Translations under genes and position numbers: made by a program
In this document: piece by piece, positions 11,474 through 24,289 of the stretch
Numbering within the stretch: position 1 is the stretch's first letter
How the letters are laid out: each line of letters opens with the position of its first letter
Notes under the pieces: generated by a model
Database searches by the model: none
Seen by the model: only the letters and a program-made list of their open reading frames with translations
What the model was told of the DNA's origin: nothing
Assembly: GCA_029964075.1 (NCBI GenBank)
Contig: CM057136.1
Span: 15,178,381 to 15,242,380, forward strand
Length of the DNA stretch: 64,000 nucleotides
Source: Patiria pectinifera
Lineage: Eukaryota; Echinodermata; Asteroidea; Valvatida; Asterinidae
Reading direction: 5' to 3'

Positions 11474-11648
11474 ATTTGTGGCCTCTTTCGCGTACATACC
11501 GCAAAATGAGGATGAGATCGAACTACTGGAGGGAGACTTGGTGAACGTCTTGGAGAAATGTGATGATGGTTGGTACGTCGGGATGTCCGAGAGAACTGGC
11601 ATGTTTGGAACCTTCCCTGGGAACTATGTGTACAAACGGGTAAGTTGA
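11474..11648 (+). CDS. SORBS: SORBS-like last exon: C-terminal SH3-3
   Basis: Phase 2 in, stop TGA at 11646-11648. It encodes [20 protein letters not shown], then [10 protein letters not shown] and [15 protein letters not shown]3-3 of SORBS proteins has the same [18 protein letters not shown] and FGTFPGNYV motifs, and its NYV usually lies a few residues from the end, as here. A consensus donor (CGG|gtaagt) overlaps the last two codons, so splicing to a further exon cannot be excluded. Confidence 0.93.
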
Positions 11649-12905
11649 TTATCAAAAATATTTCCAGAGAAAAAAATCACAGCATTGAGGCTATATCAGA
11701 TTTGAGCTAGCCAAACTACCGGCAATCTCCTGGTAGACTTTCAAGTATCTTGGAGACGGAGAGTTAGGATTAATGGAAGTTATGCAACAAAACTGATTCA
11801 TTTTTGTATTGTGTTTTATCTGTCATCTACCAAACAGGAAACATGAAGACTTGCAGTGGTCAGCCAATCTTAGACTTGAGTTTTTGACACCTACAATAGC
11901 AACAGAACTGCCGAATAAAATGATAACGTGTAACCTGCAAAGAGAGCATGCATCGAGGTCAACATGGAGATAAAAGGTCAAGAGTCAGGACACTCAGGTT
12001 AGGTCAAAGGTAGTTGTTCTGCAATGATCCTCGGCAAAACTGCTTGATCGTATTTCTGATTAACTTCAAATCATCAGCATGCAGTCAGAAGTCTCTGCAA
12101 AGAATAGGTCATTTTGATTTCGTGGAGATATATCTATTGGACTCATATGGCTTTATGTAACTGCATCTATTGGCCTGTTTCAGATTATGCTTTTAATATA
12201 AATTTACATGTAACCTCAAATTGTTGTCTAACTTCTTAGAAAATACATGCAGTTACAAGGTGCATTTTGCTAAAATATTTTGTACATATCTTAGTTTTTG
12301 AAGATTTCTTGTTTGGTCATTTGTCCCATTCCCCCAAAGCATGAGTTCTGGAATTGTGAGGTACGTTACGCCAAGTGCCTTAGTGCCTCAGTGCATGTGT
12401 GTGCTACTTTAAAATTGAAAAAGAAATGGTATTACTAAACAAAAATCAAAACATAAGGTGAATTCATTCAAATATCCAGTAGTTCAATTTTGTCAATTAA
12501 ATTTTTCGAAAAAAAAAGTTTGAGTGAATGCAATGCTTTCAAACCACGCATGTAATACTTGATATAGTGCGCAGTTTGTAGACTGTGACTAACGTATTTA
12601 ATGTAAATATGAGCAAAATAGTGTCAGAAGAATAGATTTTAAAAAGTTCTGTATTTTCACCAGTTTGTGTATTCACCAAAAAAAATGAAATATATAAATT
12701 TATTATATTACTAACTGAGATTTAATGATGGATAAGGAAAAATTAAAACGTTAAATGTGTTTGGCTTAAAAACAGAATGTTTGTGCTGCCAAAATGGAAA
12801 ATTCATGTGTATCAAAATGCTAATAAGTAGTTGTGCTCAGTGCAGCATTGTTTTGATTTAACATGAAATGTTATTCCTTTGTAATAAAGCAAATTTTACC
12901 ATTGC
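11649..12905 (+). other. Probable 3' UTR of the SORBS-like gene
   Basis: AT-rich, no exon. It runs from the stop codon to shortly past the AATAAA at 12883-12888. Confidence 0.5.
12883..12888 (+). terminator. Candidate poly(A) signal AATAAA, SORBS-like gene
   Basis: A canonical hexamer 1.2 kb after the stop codon in TTTGTAATAAAGC. Cleavage would follow within about 30 nt. Confidence 0.5.
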
Positions 12906-15900
12906 ATTAAAGACTACCATAAAGAAAGTACTCTTCATTTTAGACCCACATTTTACACTGTCACATCACTAAAGCCCTACTTATAAATTTCTTAATGCTA
13001 AATGTCGCTGATTGGGGAGCTCTTTCAACATTCTTAGGATGGATCAAATAAAACATTATAAAAATGATGCGGGGCTAAAAGTAGATGAAAGCTTGAGGTA
13101 TCTCTTAGCCTCATTTTGTCGGATTGGTCACATATATTGTTCCAAAGTTTCTGAGTGGTTACCTTTAACTCAGAAGGCATACGGAGACTAGATTGTTTAT
13201 TTTTCCAGATGATTCAGAGATCTGTTTTATGAAGCTATCACGTTGACCATCAGATTGCCTTGCATTTCTTCAGGCAATCCCTTCCCACCCAAGATTATAG
13301 TTTGCCATGGAAGACATGTAACATTTTGGCTGTTCACACTGTAATTTCCATGCATTGTTCCCGACTGTTTTAATATAGACAGGACACTAAAATACTTGAT
13401 GCATTTTATTGAAAGGCCACGACCTTTATTATGCGACAATGACCCATCCCCAAAGATTCTTAGATATCCTTTTCAGTTGTGCTTTTAAGATTTGTTTCCT
13501 ATCTTCTGTTCATCCAAACATGGAGAACTGTGATAATAAACATCACCAAGATATCACAAAAGACGAGAGTATTTATTTTATCTATGCCCCAGATTTATAT
13601 CTCAGAATGGGTACAGTTAAGACTAGTTCTAAGTTCATTGTTTTCTTTTCAGGTCTGTTCTTTTTTCGTTTAAGACAAAGATGTGATGACTGATTTGCGT
13701 CCTTTAAGATAAATATTATACCATGAGGTTTCCAGATGGGGGCAAATTTGATAAGTTAGATGAAACTTGTTTGTTTTCAGTTGGAAAATGATGAATGTGC
13801 ATAGCCCATTGACACTGGTTTTGCATGATTTGGTGGGTTGTTTTTTTAATGGAGATGTATCATGTGTGATAGAATTTATGTACAGACGTCATTGCTGCCA
13901 GAGTTGTAACCTGTTCATATTTTTTTGTTTCATTTTTGTCTTCAGGATGTTTTTTTACGCCAAATTAAAACTTGTGTACGTGTTCATTGCAGAAGATATA
14001 AGAAAATTAAGTTAAAATTGTTGTGTCGTGGTTACATCTTTAAAACCAGATACTTTGATGAACTTTTGTGCTAGTATTTCGGTTGCAATTTGAGAAGAAT
14101 GGTGTACTAAAGTAGTATACCGACTTAAAAGTGGTGGTTGAATCATAATTGAAAATGAATTTCTCATATCTAAATTTGAAAATTGATTTCAAGATGTCAG
14201 TTTGAAAGTTCACTTGGTACTGAGCTTTAATTAACCAAAGTAAACAGTTGAATGTAAGAGAAATAGTCATCCTTGTACATGTATAAGATCTCTTCCTTGT
14301 TTGATTTGACAAGAACTGCGTAGTTTCCACAAAAAAGTTCTTCTTACTGTTTGAAATAGTGATATAATATAATATCTAATATACCTGCACTAAGCGATGA
14401 AATGTTGTGTCTCACTCGTAATGCACTGGTAAAGATAAGTACCTATAATGAAATATAAATGTATCATGTCTAATACGACATGCATCCATACAAATGTATG
14501 TAGGTTAATTTCATATTAGTGTAAAAGTACTCTTTTGAACGATAGTTTGCGATTTAACCGATGGAGTTTATGATTATTAACTAGCTGTTGAACGCTTATT
14601 ATTTAGCCATTAATATTTATTCGTCTACAGAAATTGGCGATCGATAGTACTAATTTCGGTTAATGCTTTTCAAGTTGCTTATCATATAGAGACGAAAATA
14701 ATACACTTGCTTATAGTATGTACATAGTACTAAATTAATGTTCAGAATTCCCCATTCGTTGACACAGAGTCAGCTGACGTGATTGATTTGCATGTTTTGA
14801 ATATTTAAATTTACGAAGCATTTGTACAGTACGTTTCAAGAAAGTGTTGAATTATTCATGAGTGTGTCAAGTATTCACGAGTGTATTATAGAAGCCTATG
14901 TTATTTTGATGCATGATGTAGAAAGCGTGTCACTAGAAAAATGGCAAGTTATTTTAATTATTATGCATAATTCTGAAAATTTAGCGGCAGATTATAAAGT
15001 TTTTTCGTACTTTCCATTTTGGCTACCAGGGTATGGCGATTAATTAGTTTTATTAATATTCACTATAAAAGAAATGCTGACGAGAAAAATAATAACTAGA
15101 AGTCGCAAATTTAGTTTTTTTGTTATGATTAACAACAGGTTGACAGATCTTCCTTTTTCTAAACAAAAATAATGACATTAAAGGATTTTTTTAAGGCAGG
15201 TAAAATGTTCTCCGATTATTGTTTTTCATCAGCCCAAATGTAGCCAGCTTTATACGCAAGAAAAATGTAAATTACGGATCTCATTTTGTTCATGTCCAAT
15301 TTTTTTTTACTGCACCAATACGGTTTTGATGTAAACTGCATGTTTTTCTTAATGTAATCAAAAATGTTTTCAAAATGCTTGTACGTTTTGCGTCACAAAA
15401 GAATAAACACTTTGTTTTTGCTCCAGATGTTAGCATATAAAGCAATCGCTTAGGAACTTTGTTGTGTTTTTAATAATTGCAGTCAAAATGTTAGCAACAA
15501 ATCACAACATACAATGCACTCATTACTCTTTATTCGAATAGAGCTAGAATTGCGAACCACTAAAAACGTGTAGCTTGCAAATCGAATGAGAGGTTTGAAA
15601 ATGTCGGAGACTTTGAGTTAATGCGGATTGTTCAGCGTTCTTTCGCTAGGTATTTTTTTGATCGTGGCAGAGATACTGTCAATGTAGCGAATTGCAATAA
15701 AGATTGGAATTAACACTTACATTTTTGGTCGCAGTACTTGTTGTTTTCTTCGCCAGTGTCTCACGATAGTCCTGTTTTGGGGTTTTTTTTGTGTGTGTTT
15801 TTAAATAACTTCTCATCCTGAGATATCCTAAAAGATTTCGGAGATAAAAATGACATCCCTTGAAGTATGTCCACCCCGAGTTCGTCCCAAAACAAAAACG

Positions 15901-18900
15901 GTGCGCAGTGCGGTCAAGGAATGCGAAACACCTGTAATTCCCCGTACTCTTTGATATGCAAATTGCAGGACAACGCCACTGATAGGTTAACTGCAAAACT
16001 TGCAACCAATGACTACGCAGGCCGACTTTACGCAGAGCACTGTGGGATACTTCTGCGCGGTGCTCAGCGTTTTTGAAACGACTGGCTGTGGCTTCGTCTT
16101 CGGCTTAGTGACATCTTAGGCCCCCGACTTCGGGAACTCCAGCTACATTTTGGTGCCTGTTATGCTTCAGGAACATTCAATCGGTTGACATGAAGACAAA
16201 AGTTGAAATATTTTCGTTTAGTTTGCCTCTCAGTGATTCAGAAGTAGAGGCAAAGCCAAAGCTGAAGCCGAAGCCAAGGTTTCGAAAATAGAGACTGGTC
16301 CCCTACATACTTGATTGAAGAACGATACTGGAGGATCCGGGAACCAGTCTATGTGATGTGATAGGCGCTACTCGTGCTTGTGTGACAAGACAAACCTTGC
16401 AGATTTTTCACTGAATTTAAGAAGGCAATATTCCTTGATTTTACGACGAAATTTGGAGCAAACCTGTAATTCTCATGAGTGAGATGCTAGCAGCACAGAG
16501 TTACTCGGTTATTTACAAAAAGGAACTGGAGTTATTTTGCACTTTAAGACAACGGTACAAACAGGTGGACAGTGGACAGTGTTTGGTGTACACAGTGCGA
16601 AGCGGGAAAAACGACGGATTGTTTCCTGTGCCTACTGCCTTACTGGGCAATTTTTGAACGGAATAGCCAGGAATTTAGTGATCGGATTGTTGCAAGTCAG
16701 CTCCTCTTTCCCACCACGGAACAAGCTCAAAACCAGCAGATCTCAAGCAGCGAGCAGCGTGAAGAATGTGGCGTTCTTCAACCGGAAGGTAGGCCAAACC
16801 TTTTGCACACTCGGCGTAGTTAAAGTAGTCCCAAAATGTGGCCCGTTGCAAAGGTGGATCCATTGTGTTCTTATTCCTCCATGATTTTATTAACACAATT
16901 TTTTTTGGGGGGGGGGGGTAGCCAAAAAAAAAAAATTGGTCCCTCAAAAAGTGGGTCAAAAAATTACGGCGTATGGTTCGGGGCCCGCTTAAGGGCCCTG
17001 AACATTTTTGGATTCTAATGCTCTGTGATGCGATCTGAGGCAGTTTCTGACCACTTTAACAAAATGTGGTTGAGAAAAAGATGGTGGTGTAGCATTGCCA
17101 GCCTTTATTGCGACGTCACTTTAAAAAAATTGGGTTCGTGTTTTTTATTGGGGGGGTGGCCCCCCTGATCCGCCCTTGGCCCGATGTAGGCCGAACTGTT
17201 TTCAAGAGTTGCCAAAACCTCGTTTTCGATAAGATTCAATTGCGTGCTTTTAAATGTCGGTACAATAATTAATGATCGTTATAAATATTTGCCAAAATAA
17301 CTTGGGAAAGAAATGCTCGGAATCTTGAAGAAAGCCCTAACTTTGCGTTTCGTCCAGAAATCTGGAATGGTATCAAGATCATGCCAAGTTTCCTCTGTTG
17401 TGTTGTATCAACATAAATCCTCCAGGTAATGTTTAAGAAATGTTAAATTTGACAATATCGATCATTATCTCAATTCATATGCACCCAAATTTTTTGAGTA
17501 TTTCATGCAGGTCGCATCTCATAGTCTATTAAGTATTATGTAGGCTAATACATGTATTCCTAAATAAATTGGGAGAAATTTAGGCCTAAAATGATTTACT
17601 TTTAAAGGCTCGTTTATTGCATCATACATATTGTCTGTATGGAAAAACAAATTGAGGCACCTGTATACAGTCGGTGAAGAGGAAAAAATGTAAATTAATA
17701 ATTATTTGTTTAAGTTGGTTCACCCTTGACACCGCATATTTTATCGTGAACGACAAGTCTTCTTTTTTTGGTTGTAAATTGCTTGATTGATGATAAATTC
17801 TATATCAACGACAAGCTTATAATTAACATATTCGTACTGACTGCAAGCACAAGTCTGTTAGTTTTAATTAAATACAATGTTCATACCTAAATTGACGTTT
17901 TTAATCTAAGTACTAAGTTTTAAAATCTAAGTACTGCTAAAATAGTACACAATTTGTATTCATTCCTTGGCGATCAAGTCTGTCCAACCCAACAACAAAG
18001 GTGAAGTTCTCTGCGTGCTGTGACCTTGAACCCTACACGTTTAACCAACTCATTTGCATTCTGTGTATTTCTAGAAACTTTCCTGCTCAACATTCTCCTT
18101 AAATCCATGCTTTTTACCTCAACTTGCACCACATGTTAATGATTGTCTGTGGCACTTTGAGGATTCAAATTGTTCCTATTATCACACCATAATGCGCAAT
18201 AAAATGAATTTTTGTATGACAGCTGATCCATTTCCCATGATTTTTTCAAATTGTCCACATCCATTTTTATTCCTGTGTTTTTGTAAATTGCCACGCCAAC
18301 TGACTGAGAAGTTAGAATCAGTCTGCTCCTGTTCACTTCTCATCATCCATATTTTAGTTTAGCAGATAATCTCTTGCCAAAAATTGCTCATGTCGCTGTC
18401 AACTTTTTCTTTATCTTCAAACAACCCGTTCAATGATTTACCACTGAACTTTTTTTTCTGATCCAAACTAGTAAGACTAAGAATATACAGGTTTTTGTTT
18501 GCTGGACGAAAAAGCTACATACATCAAAATCTTGATTTACTTTTTCATCAAGAAATCTGAATAGTTTTGTACAAAGGCATTTTAGCGCACAGTTGTTGCT
18601 CAACATTTTAATTGCTGTTACACAATTAATGACATTGGGCATTTTAAATTGACATCAAAATCTAGGGAAAAATTCTAAACATTTCTAAACAAAACCCATG
18701 GCAAGATGATTTGACATTTTGTGAAAAAAATGCCAGAAGAAAATTAAAGTTTAGTGAGCATTTTTTTTATGTGTAAATGTCATCGAGTTGTTTACATAAA
18801 AGTACTAAAAATAATTCTTGAACTTAAATCATTATCATCTTAACAAATCTTAAGTAAAGTTTATCGAAGAACACTACAACAGGCTTTCTCCAGTATGACT

Positions 18901-19065
18901 GAGTGAAGGGACAGGAAGATGTATCGCCGATAAATTTGTTGATAGTTTGTCAGTTCCCGACGATTCAAACGAGTCTTGCACTTTTCGCACAAGAGTCCAA
19001 AACTGTCTATCTCATCTAGTTAAACAAACACTACAGTCAAATCCCATAAGAGAGACATCACAAGG
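12906..19065. other. Gene-free DNA between two convergent genes
   Basis: No exon with family similarity on either strand. 14340-15080 is very AT-rich with dense homeobox-type words (see findings). An inverted pair of GAAGCC-rich segments lies at 16085-16110 and 16250-16278. G- and A-runs lie at 16900-16935. Open frames at 16475-16884 are short and overlap one another in several frames. Confidence 0.6.
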
Positions 19066-19071
19066 TTTATT
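19066..19071 (-). terminator. Candidate poly(A) signal AATAAA, long 3' form of the synaptopodin-2-like gene
   Basis: TTTATT on the plus strand is AATAAA on the minus strand. It lies 55 nt after the stop codon at 19126-19128. Confidence 0.65.
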
Positions 19072-19125
19072 TATAACAACGGCGATAAAAATGTTTCAAT
19101 CAATCGACTACTAAGAGCAAGAGTA

Positions 19126-20209
19126 TTATAAGTCGTCGCTCTCGCCTCCCCAAGAACTTGGCCCAACGACGTTCCCAACGATCTGCCTCGACCGAGCAAC
19201 CTCGGCAGCTCTCTGACGGCCTCCTGGAGAATATTGATCCTCCTCATAGCCCCAAGATGTGGGACGCTGGTTGAAGTTGTCGTGATGGTCGGTTTGAATG
19301 TGACCGGGACTCCATCCGCGGGCAGTCCGGTTGTAGTCCATTTCATAGGGCTGGACTCCAGAGTGGAACCTCATTTTGCTCGTTTCTCCCTTCCAAGTGC
19401 ATCCGATCTTGACGGGTTTGTTGCCGGCCTTCGAGGGAGCCTGTTGGCGTTGGCGGATGGAGTCGACCTGACTGTAACCAGGCGGCCCTCGTTTCTGGAC
19501 TTGGGCTGGATTCTGTAGTTTAGGCTTTGGTTTGGGTTTGGGTACAGGCGGCTCGAAGGCCCTATCTGGGAGACCTAGAGGGTGTTCGGCTGCTTCCTCC
19601 CATGGGCTCCTCTGCCAGGGCCGCTTCCCTCGATCTGTGGCGTCTACACCATATGGATCTTGTTGTTGGTAATACCCTTGTCCTGGAGACTCTTCGACAA
19701 CATACTGATCAGACCGGTCCTTCATTCTCTGAAACAGAGCTGCCGCTCGACCATCCCTCCTCCCCGTCATCAGCTCGCGACTCGCCATGGGTCTGCTGGA
19801 ATTGTACCTCTGACTCTGCGATGGTCCTCCGATGATGTCCCTTGGCCGTAGTCGTACGCCCCTCCCAGGTGGTGGGTGAACCTCTGGGTGTCTGGTCACA
19901 GGACCGGTGTAAAAATCGTGCTCGATCGCCTTGACTAGCTTCCTCAAGTGTCCTATCTGTGGGCCTGTGTCTTTGAACTGTACTGTGTATTCTGGTATCC
20001 CCTTTTGCTTCAGGTACATCAACGCGCCCCTGTGAGAGGGGCGTGTTCCTGTCAGTTCTTCCAAGCTAAGCTCGTGTAGCTCTACCGGGTGATACTCTTG
20101 GGCGTACTGGGGCCACATGCAGGTTGGATAGCAGGTGGCCTGAAGTGATATCAATATTATACTCTGTTGTGTGAATAGGTGAAGCAGGTGTTGCTATTCC
20201 ATCTTCGAT
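19126..20209 (-). CDS. SYNPO2-like: Alternative last exon of the synaptopodin-2-like gene (distal C-terminus)
   Basis: Acceptor ttttgctgcag, stop TAA at 19126-19128, poly(A) signal 55 nt later. Motifs run in the same order as in the exon at 28113-29374: DRSDQYVVEE (RSDQYVIDE there), SPWEEA with D.AF (SPWEAA, D.AF), YSQVDS (FSQVDS), DYNR..RGW (DYNR..RAW), and a final ESDDL (ETGDL). An N-terminal block (HPVELHELSLEELTG, TVQFKDTGPQ, RKLVKAIEHDFY) has no counterpart there. From the acceptor, phase 0 opens with IEDGIATPASPIHTTEYN but stops after about 40 codons. The main frame only becomes open past a GGCCCCAG run (G4 at 20109-20112 on +). One C fewer would fuse the two readings, so a frameshift allele, an assembly indel or a later acceptor must be assumed. 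Confidence 0.7.
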
Positions 20210-23200
20210 CTGCAGCAAAACATAAAAAGATGAAACAGTTTATGAATAAGTGCACCACTATTTTCTGAGTAACACTAAACAAAGATTGTCTTTCACTCAA
20301 GATCCCCATTTCTTCATTTTGTGGTTAAATGCTCACATTATGGTTTTGTAATTTAGAACTCTCTGTACAACTCACTCTTTCAAAACACTCCCCCGAAACC
20401 ATTACCACACTTTCCACCTCTTGTACTTCCTCAAAACCACTATTCGCCTCTTCATGAACCCTCCTCCCACGGGCTCGGTAACCCGATCCCATTACATTCA
20501 CCCAACATCATCATCACTTTCTATCTTCACCACTACTCAAACTTACTCCCTGCTTACATTAGAAGCACGTACGGTCAGTGAAATTGTCTTTGAGTTAATT
20601 AAGAATAAATGAAAAAGTAAACGAATCAGTGGAGAAAAAAAAACAGTCAATTGTGAATTGTAATACTTTTTAAAGGCATATCCAAGCAAGGCGGTAATTA
20701 TCAAAATAGCGAGGCAACGAACCAGGTTCACGACCTCCTCGGTCGTAACCGGTCATTTTGTTTTGTCAAGTTTATAAAATCTTCCAATTTTACGAATACC
20801 GGAGCAGCGGGGATTATCTTCAATTTGTTTGGTTTGGAATTTGCCGCGCAGCAGTACATATTATTGTGATCTACAAGATTAATCTATTTAGGAATGCAAG
20901 CGTGACAAATAACAGATAGGAAAGATGAAAGTCACAGCGTTTGAGAAAGGCAATCTCGCTTAAAATTGAGCATCGCAGATGCGAACTCAATTACTGTTAC
21001 CAATGTCATGCGTCTGCAGCACGTGTGCCTTTTCCGCGTGTAAACAAATTTCCTTTTCGGATTTGTATCACCTCACTTCCTTCTGGTCGGTTGATGAACA
21101 ACCTGTCAGTTCAAAGTTGACATTCCTTCCCCCTCGTAACATGCAAAAGCCAAGTGTGTAAAAGTAATGTTTGGAAGTTTGACAGGAAACTCCTTGGAAT
21201 CGTAGGTGGGAATGAGACGGTGTTTACTCACAATAACACATGAATCACACGGAATATGATCGTAGGAAGTGGCGTGAATGAACTGTCACACAATGGAGGT
21301 CGATGACATTTGAAATGCGACCCCAATCCGATGAAAAAATAAATCACATTATTCTTTCCAAATGTATTTTAGGCATAGGCCTGTAAGTCAGCCAGACCTC
21401 TTTTAGCAACATGGTGTGTCTCACCTTTTAGTCTTTTTGAAATGAAATAATATTTCTGGGAGTGTGACTAAATTAGTTGTAGAACGTCGTGTATCAATGT
21501 ATTTGTTTTTTTAATGATGGTACAGTACATACTTTGATAAAACTACCCTTCAAAATTGGTAAACAGGTAAAACCTTTCGAGAGAGGAACTGTTTTGTCAT
21601 GTTCGGCATAAGCATTCACATACTTGTCATCGAGACAGCCAATAACGTTCACCCATGTCCAGTTATGTTCCAATTAAATCAGTTTTGCTCCAGGCTCTTG
21701 TCACATACCACAGGCATTACAAGCAACTCTCTAACCATCAGAAGACGACCTTTGAGACCCCAGGGTATTCTCAAGTTTAACCCTTGCTCTTTGCAAAAAA
21801 GCGGTACCATAACCTTGGAGTGGGGGCACATGCTTTCACGGTGACAAATATTCTGGGAAACCCGCGGTGGAAAATGTCTTTGTTGTCAGGGAGAAAGTGC
21901 AAGCATGACTCATAATTAAATGCAGTCATTGGAAATAAAGGGTTTTTTTGTTGGGGAGAAAACGGTATTTGTTGTTGCCAAAATTTATTGGATTTAATGA
22001 CCACCCTCCTATACGGATAATTTTTAACAAACATTGTTGATTTTTTTCCTTCAAATTTAAGGCAAAACATTATTATTGAAATATGTCATTAGTTTTACAT
22101 TTTATATGAGCCAAGAATCGGAACTTATGCTTAATTTAGTTCAACTTAATTATACTTGACAATGAACGGGGATCTGAAGTGCAAATCGGTAAAACAAAAT
22201 CACAATTCAAAGGTGTTTTGTACATTATGCAATTACGTGTTCTATATATTTTTATAAGAAAAATGAATTACTGCAGAGGGAACAGATTTAAATCGATACT
22301 GTCTCAAATTAACTTCCTTGATGTGGCATGTAATAATTGGAAACGTGATAATTCTCAAAAAGACCCCCAGGCTAAGTTATATAATCCAAATGTGATATCA
22401 CAACGTTCGTCACCAGACCGCACACAGCATGCATTACAAATAATCGCCCATAGATTTGTATATACAGTTGTCACAAGAAATAACACATCCCGCGGGTAAC
22501 TCTATATCCCTCGCGTGAAGACTCCCCAAGGGGCCTTTCTGAAATTAATATTACTCTGGAATTAAGAGTCTGGCGGTGTGAGGCGATGAATGCACTTTCT
22601 TTGCCCTTTTCAAAACCTAAGAAACTAGTTGAGGAGACCGCGCCAAAGCAGATGCGCGCTCGATATTCTTTGCACGCGATTGGATACTGTCACTCTTGCA
22701 GAAGAGGTCGAGATTCTAATTTGGTATCTCGCATGGTCCTTGGAGAAAATTACTTTTGGTTTCATTTCCTTGAGACGGTAGAATGGTTCTCCGTTCCTCG
22801 TAAACTGCATATGTGTCTGAGATGTGAGACTGGCCATCTGGTTTGGTGAAAGTAATTAGACTATGCAAACAGAGACATGACGTTTACTGTACCAGTTGTG
22901 CATGAGCAAGTGAGACTTTGTTCTGTTTATAAAAAAAACCTCTTCAATGCTCCGTTAAATTTATCATTACCACAATCACCAATTCACCATCATCAACAAT
23001 CATCACAAATAAACCTTCTCTAACTTTATAACGATTCCTCGTCTCATTTTGCAATCAGACTTTTATAATTACTGGTATACAATGATATGCCCTCACCATG
23101 TGGTACTATCAGGATGATCATAGGACGCTATATGCATCAGTGACCAAGATCATTCTGATGTAATTATGTAAATATGTATCTTCAATACTCCATTTCAGAC

Positions 23201-23760
23201 TGGGGTCCGAAATAAGTACTGAATGTTTTAGTCAAGCATTTATAAAAATGTATGATTAATTTGTTTAAATAAGGCATAAAAAACGTATTAGAAGAAAACA
23301 AATAGGCTCTTGGTCCTTTTGAGTGTTGGTTATCAATTGAATTGATTCACTCTGTGATTTAAGTCGTCGAAATGCTGGAAGGTATTTGAGCAATTGCCGT
23401 CTTGCCCCCAAAAAAGTCGTCAGTTTACTTTGTAGCAAAAAAAAGTGCGCGTACTATTATTTCATGCTTCGGGCACGCTTGGAAAATAACGCTATATAAC
23501 CACACCATTAATGCATCGTATTCCTACACTGGGGAATAAAAACTACTCAGAGAAAAATGATGTTCTAGCTCTTGCGATTGGTTAGAGCTAGGAAATGTGT
23601 GAGGACAACGTTTTGATGAATTTTTTTCGACATCTCTTTAGACATTATTATTGAAACGTTTGGTGCCATTTTGTGAGAGAGAGAAAAATCGGAGACACTT
23701 TTCTAGGAATAACTCTTTGGTAGCCGAGCCAAATTTCTTCATACGAAAAATGAAGCTTAC
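20210..23760. other. Intron of the long 3' form
   Basis: No exon or recognisable repeat seen. AT-rich, with only short open frames scattered on both strands. Confidence 0.5.
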
Positions 23761-24289
23761 CTTTCTCTTCGTGGTGAGTCTATTGTCCAAGCAATTTCGT
23801 TTTCCTAGAGTAGAGAGATCTCCACCTTGTTCTGACAAAATCTGTCCTCCAAACTGTGATGGGATGGGACCCCTGGACCTAGGCCCGGTCACGGGCCGGT
23901 CGAAGGTGGACTGAGACTGGCGATGGACCTTGAAGACCAGTACTGAAGTCTCGCTCTGGTGATCGTCTATGTTCAGATTATCATCACTGTACCTCTCAGA
24001 TCCTCCACTGTCTGGTCCTATCGCTATCAGCAACCTGGTAGGCAGGGTGTTGCAGTAGAATGCTGGGTATGTTCCAACGCTGGTTGGTGCCCGGTAATAT
24101 ATGCGCGTCGGGGTTTCCAAATTTGGGCATGGGTTGGTTTTGAGTTGGTGTCCGCGACTTAGAGCGACAGTGTCTGATGTGGTGGCGGCTCGGTCTCTTG
24201 GCAGATGAGGTTTTCAGTTTCACCACAGACACGATTGACCTCACAGACTCGGTCACGTCACCACCGTGACCGCAAACAGTAACAAACAT
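23761..24289 (-). CDS. Candidate penultimate exon of the long 3' form
   Basis: It ends in a consensus donor (AAGAGAAAG|gtaagc) in phase 0, matching the phase-0 acceptor at 20209. One frame is open from about 24220 to the donor. It includes TRIYYRAPTSVGTYP, GGSERYSDDNLN and GPIPSQFGGQ. An overlapping frame, open from an ATG at 24289 (MFVTVCGHGG) to about 24000, also looks protein-like and includes KRPSRHH and QPMPKFGNP. The frames would fuse if one C were removed from the C4 run at 24110-24113. The 5' boundary is therefore uncertain. If spliced from the donor at 29823, an acceptor near 24195 or 24208 would fit phase 1. No domain recognised. Confidence 0.45.

Larger units (their letters stand above)
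731..11648 (+). other. SORBS: SORBS-like (sorbin/vinexin/CAP) adaptor gene, 3' part, span of coding exons
   Basis: Eight exons (731-892, 1167-1216, 1430-1544, 2411-2530, 3217-3331, 9519-9745, 10252-10283, 11474-11648) join without phase conflict to 996 nt, 331 aa in the window. Order: a basic/acidic helix and linker (aa 1-54), SH3-1 (about 57-109), SH3-2 (about 130-182), a Ser/Gln/Pro-rich linker (about 188-274), and SH3-3 (about 275-331) at the C-terminus. Two close SH3 domains, then a linker and a terminal SH3 with a CDDGW..G and GTFPGNYV signature, are the hallmark of the SORBS family (CAP/ponsin, ArgBP2, vinexin). These adaptors bind vinculin, paxillin and signalling proteins at focal adhesions and Z-discs. 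The SoHo domain expected upstream is not in the window. The convergent neighbour is a synaptopodin-2-like gene. Family assignment is firm; which paralogue is not decidable, and a pre-vertebrate single SORBS gene is likely. Confidence 0.9.

Noticed and set aside
16475-16959. Overlapping frames on both strands, one ending near a GTAGG donor-like site
   Set aside because: No start-to-splice chain reaches a downstream exon and no family resemblance; the minus frame crosses a G-run.
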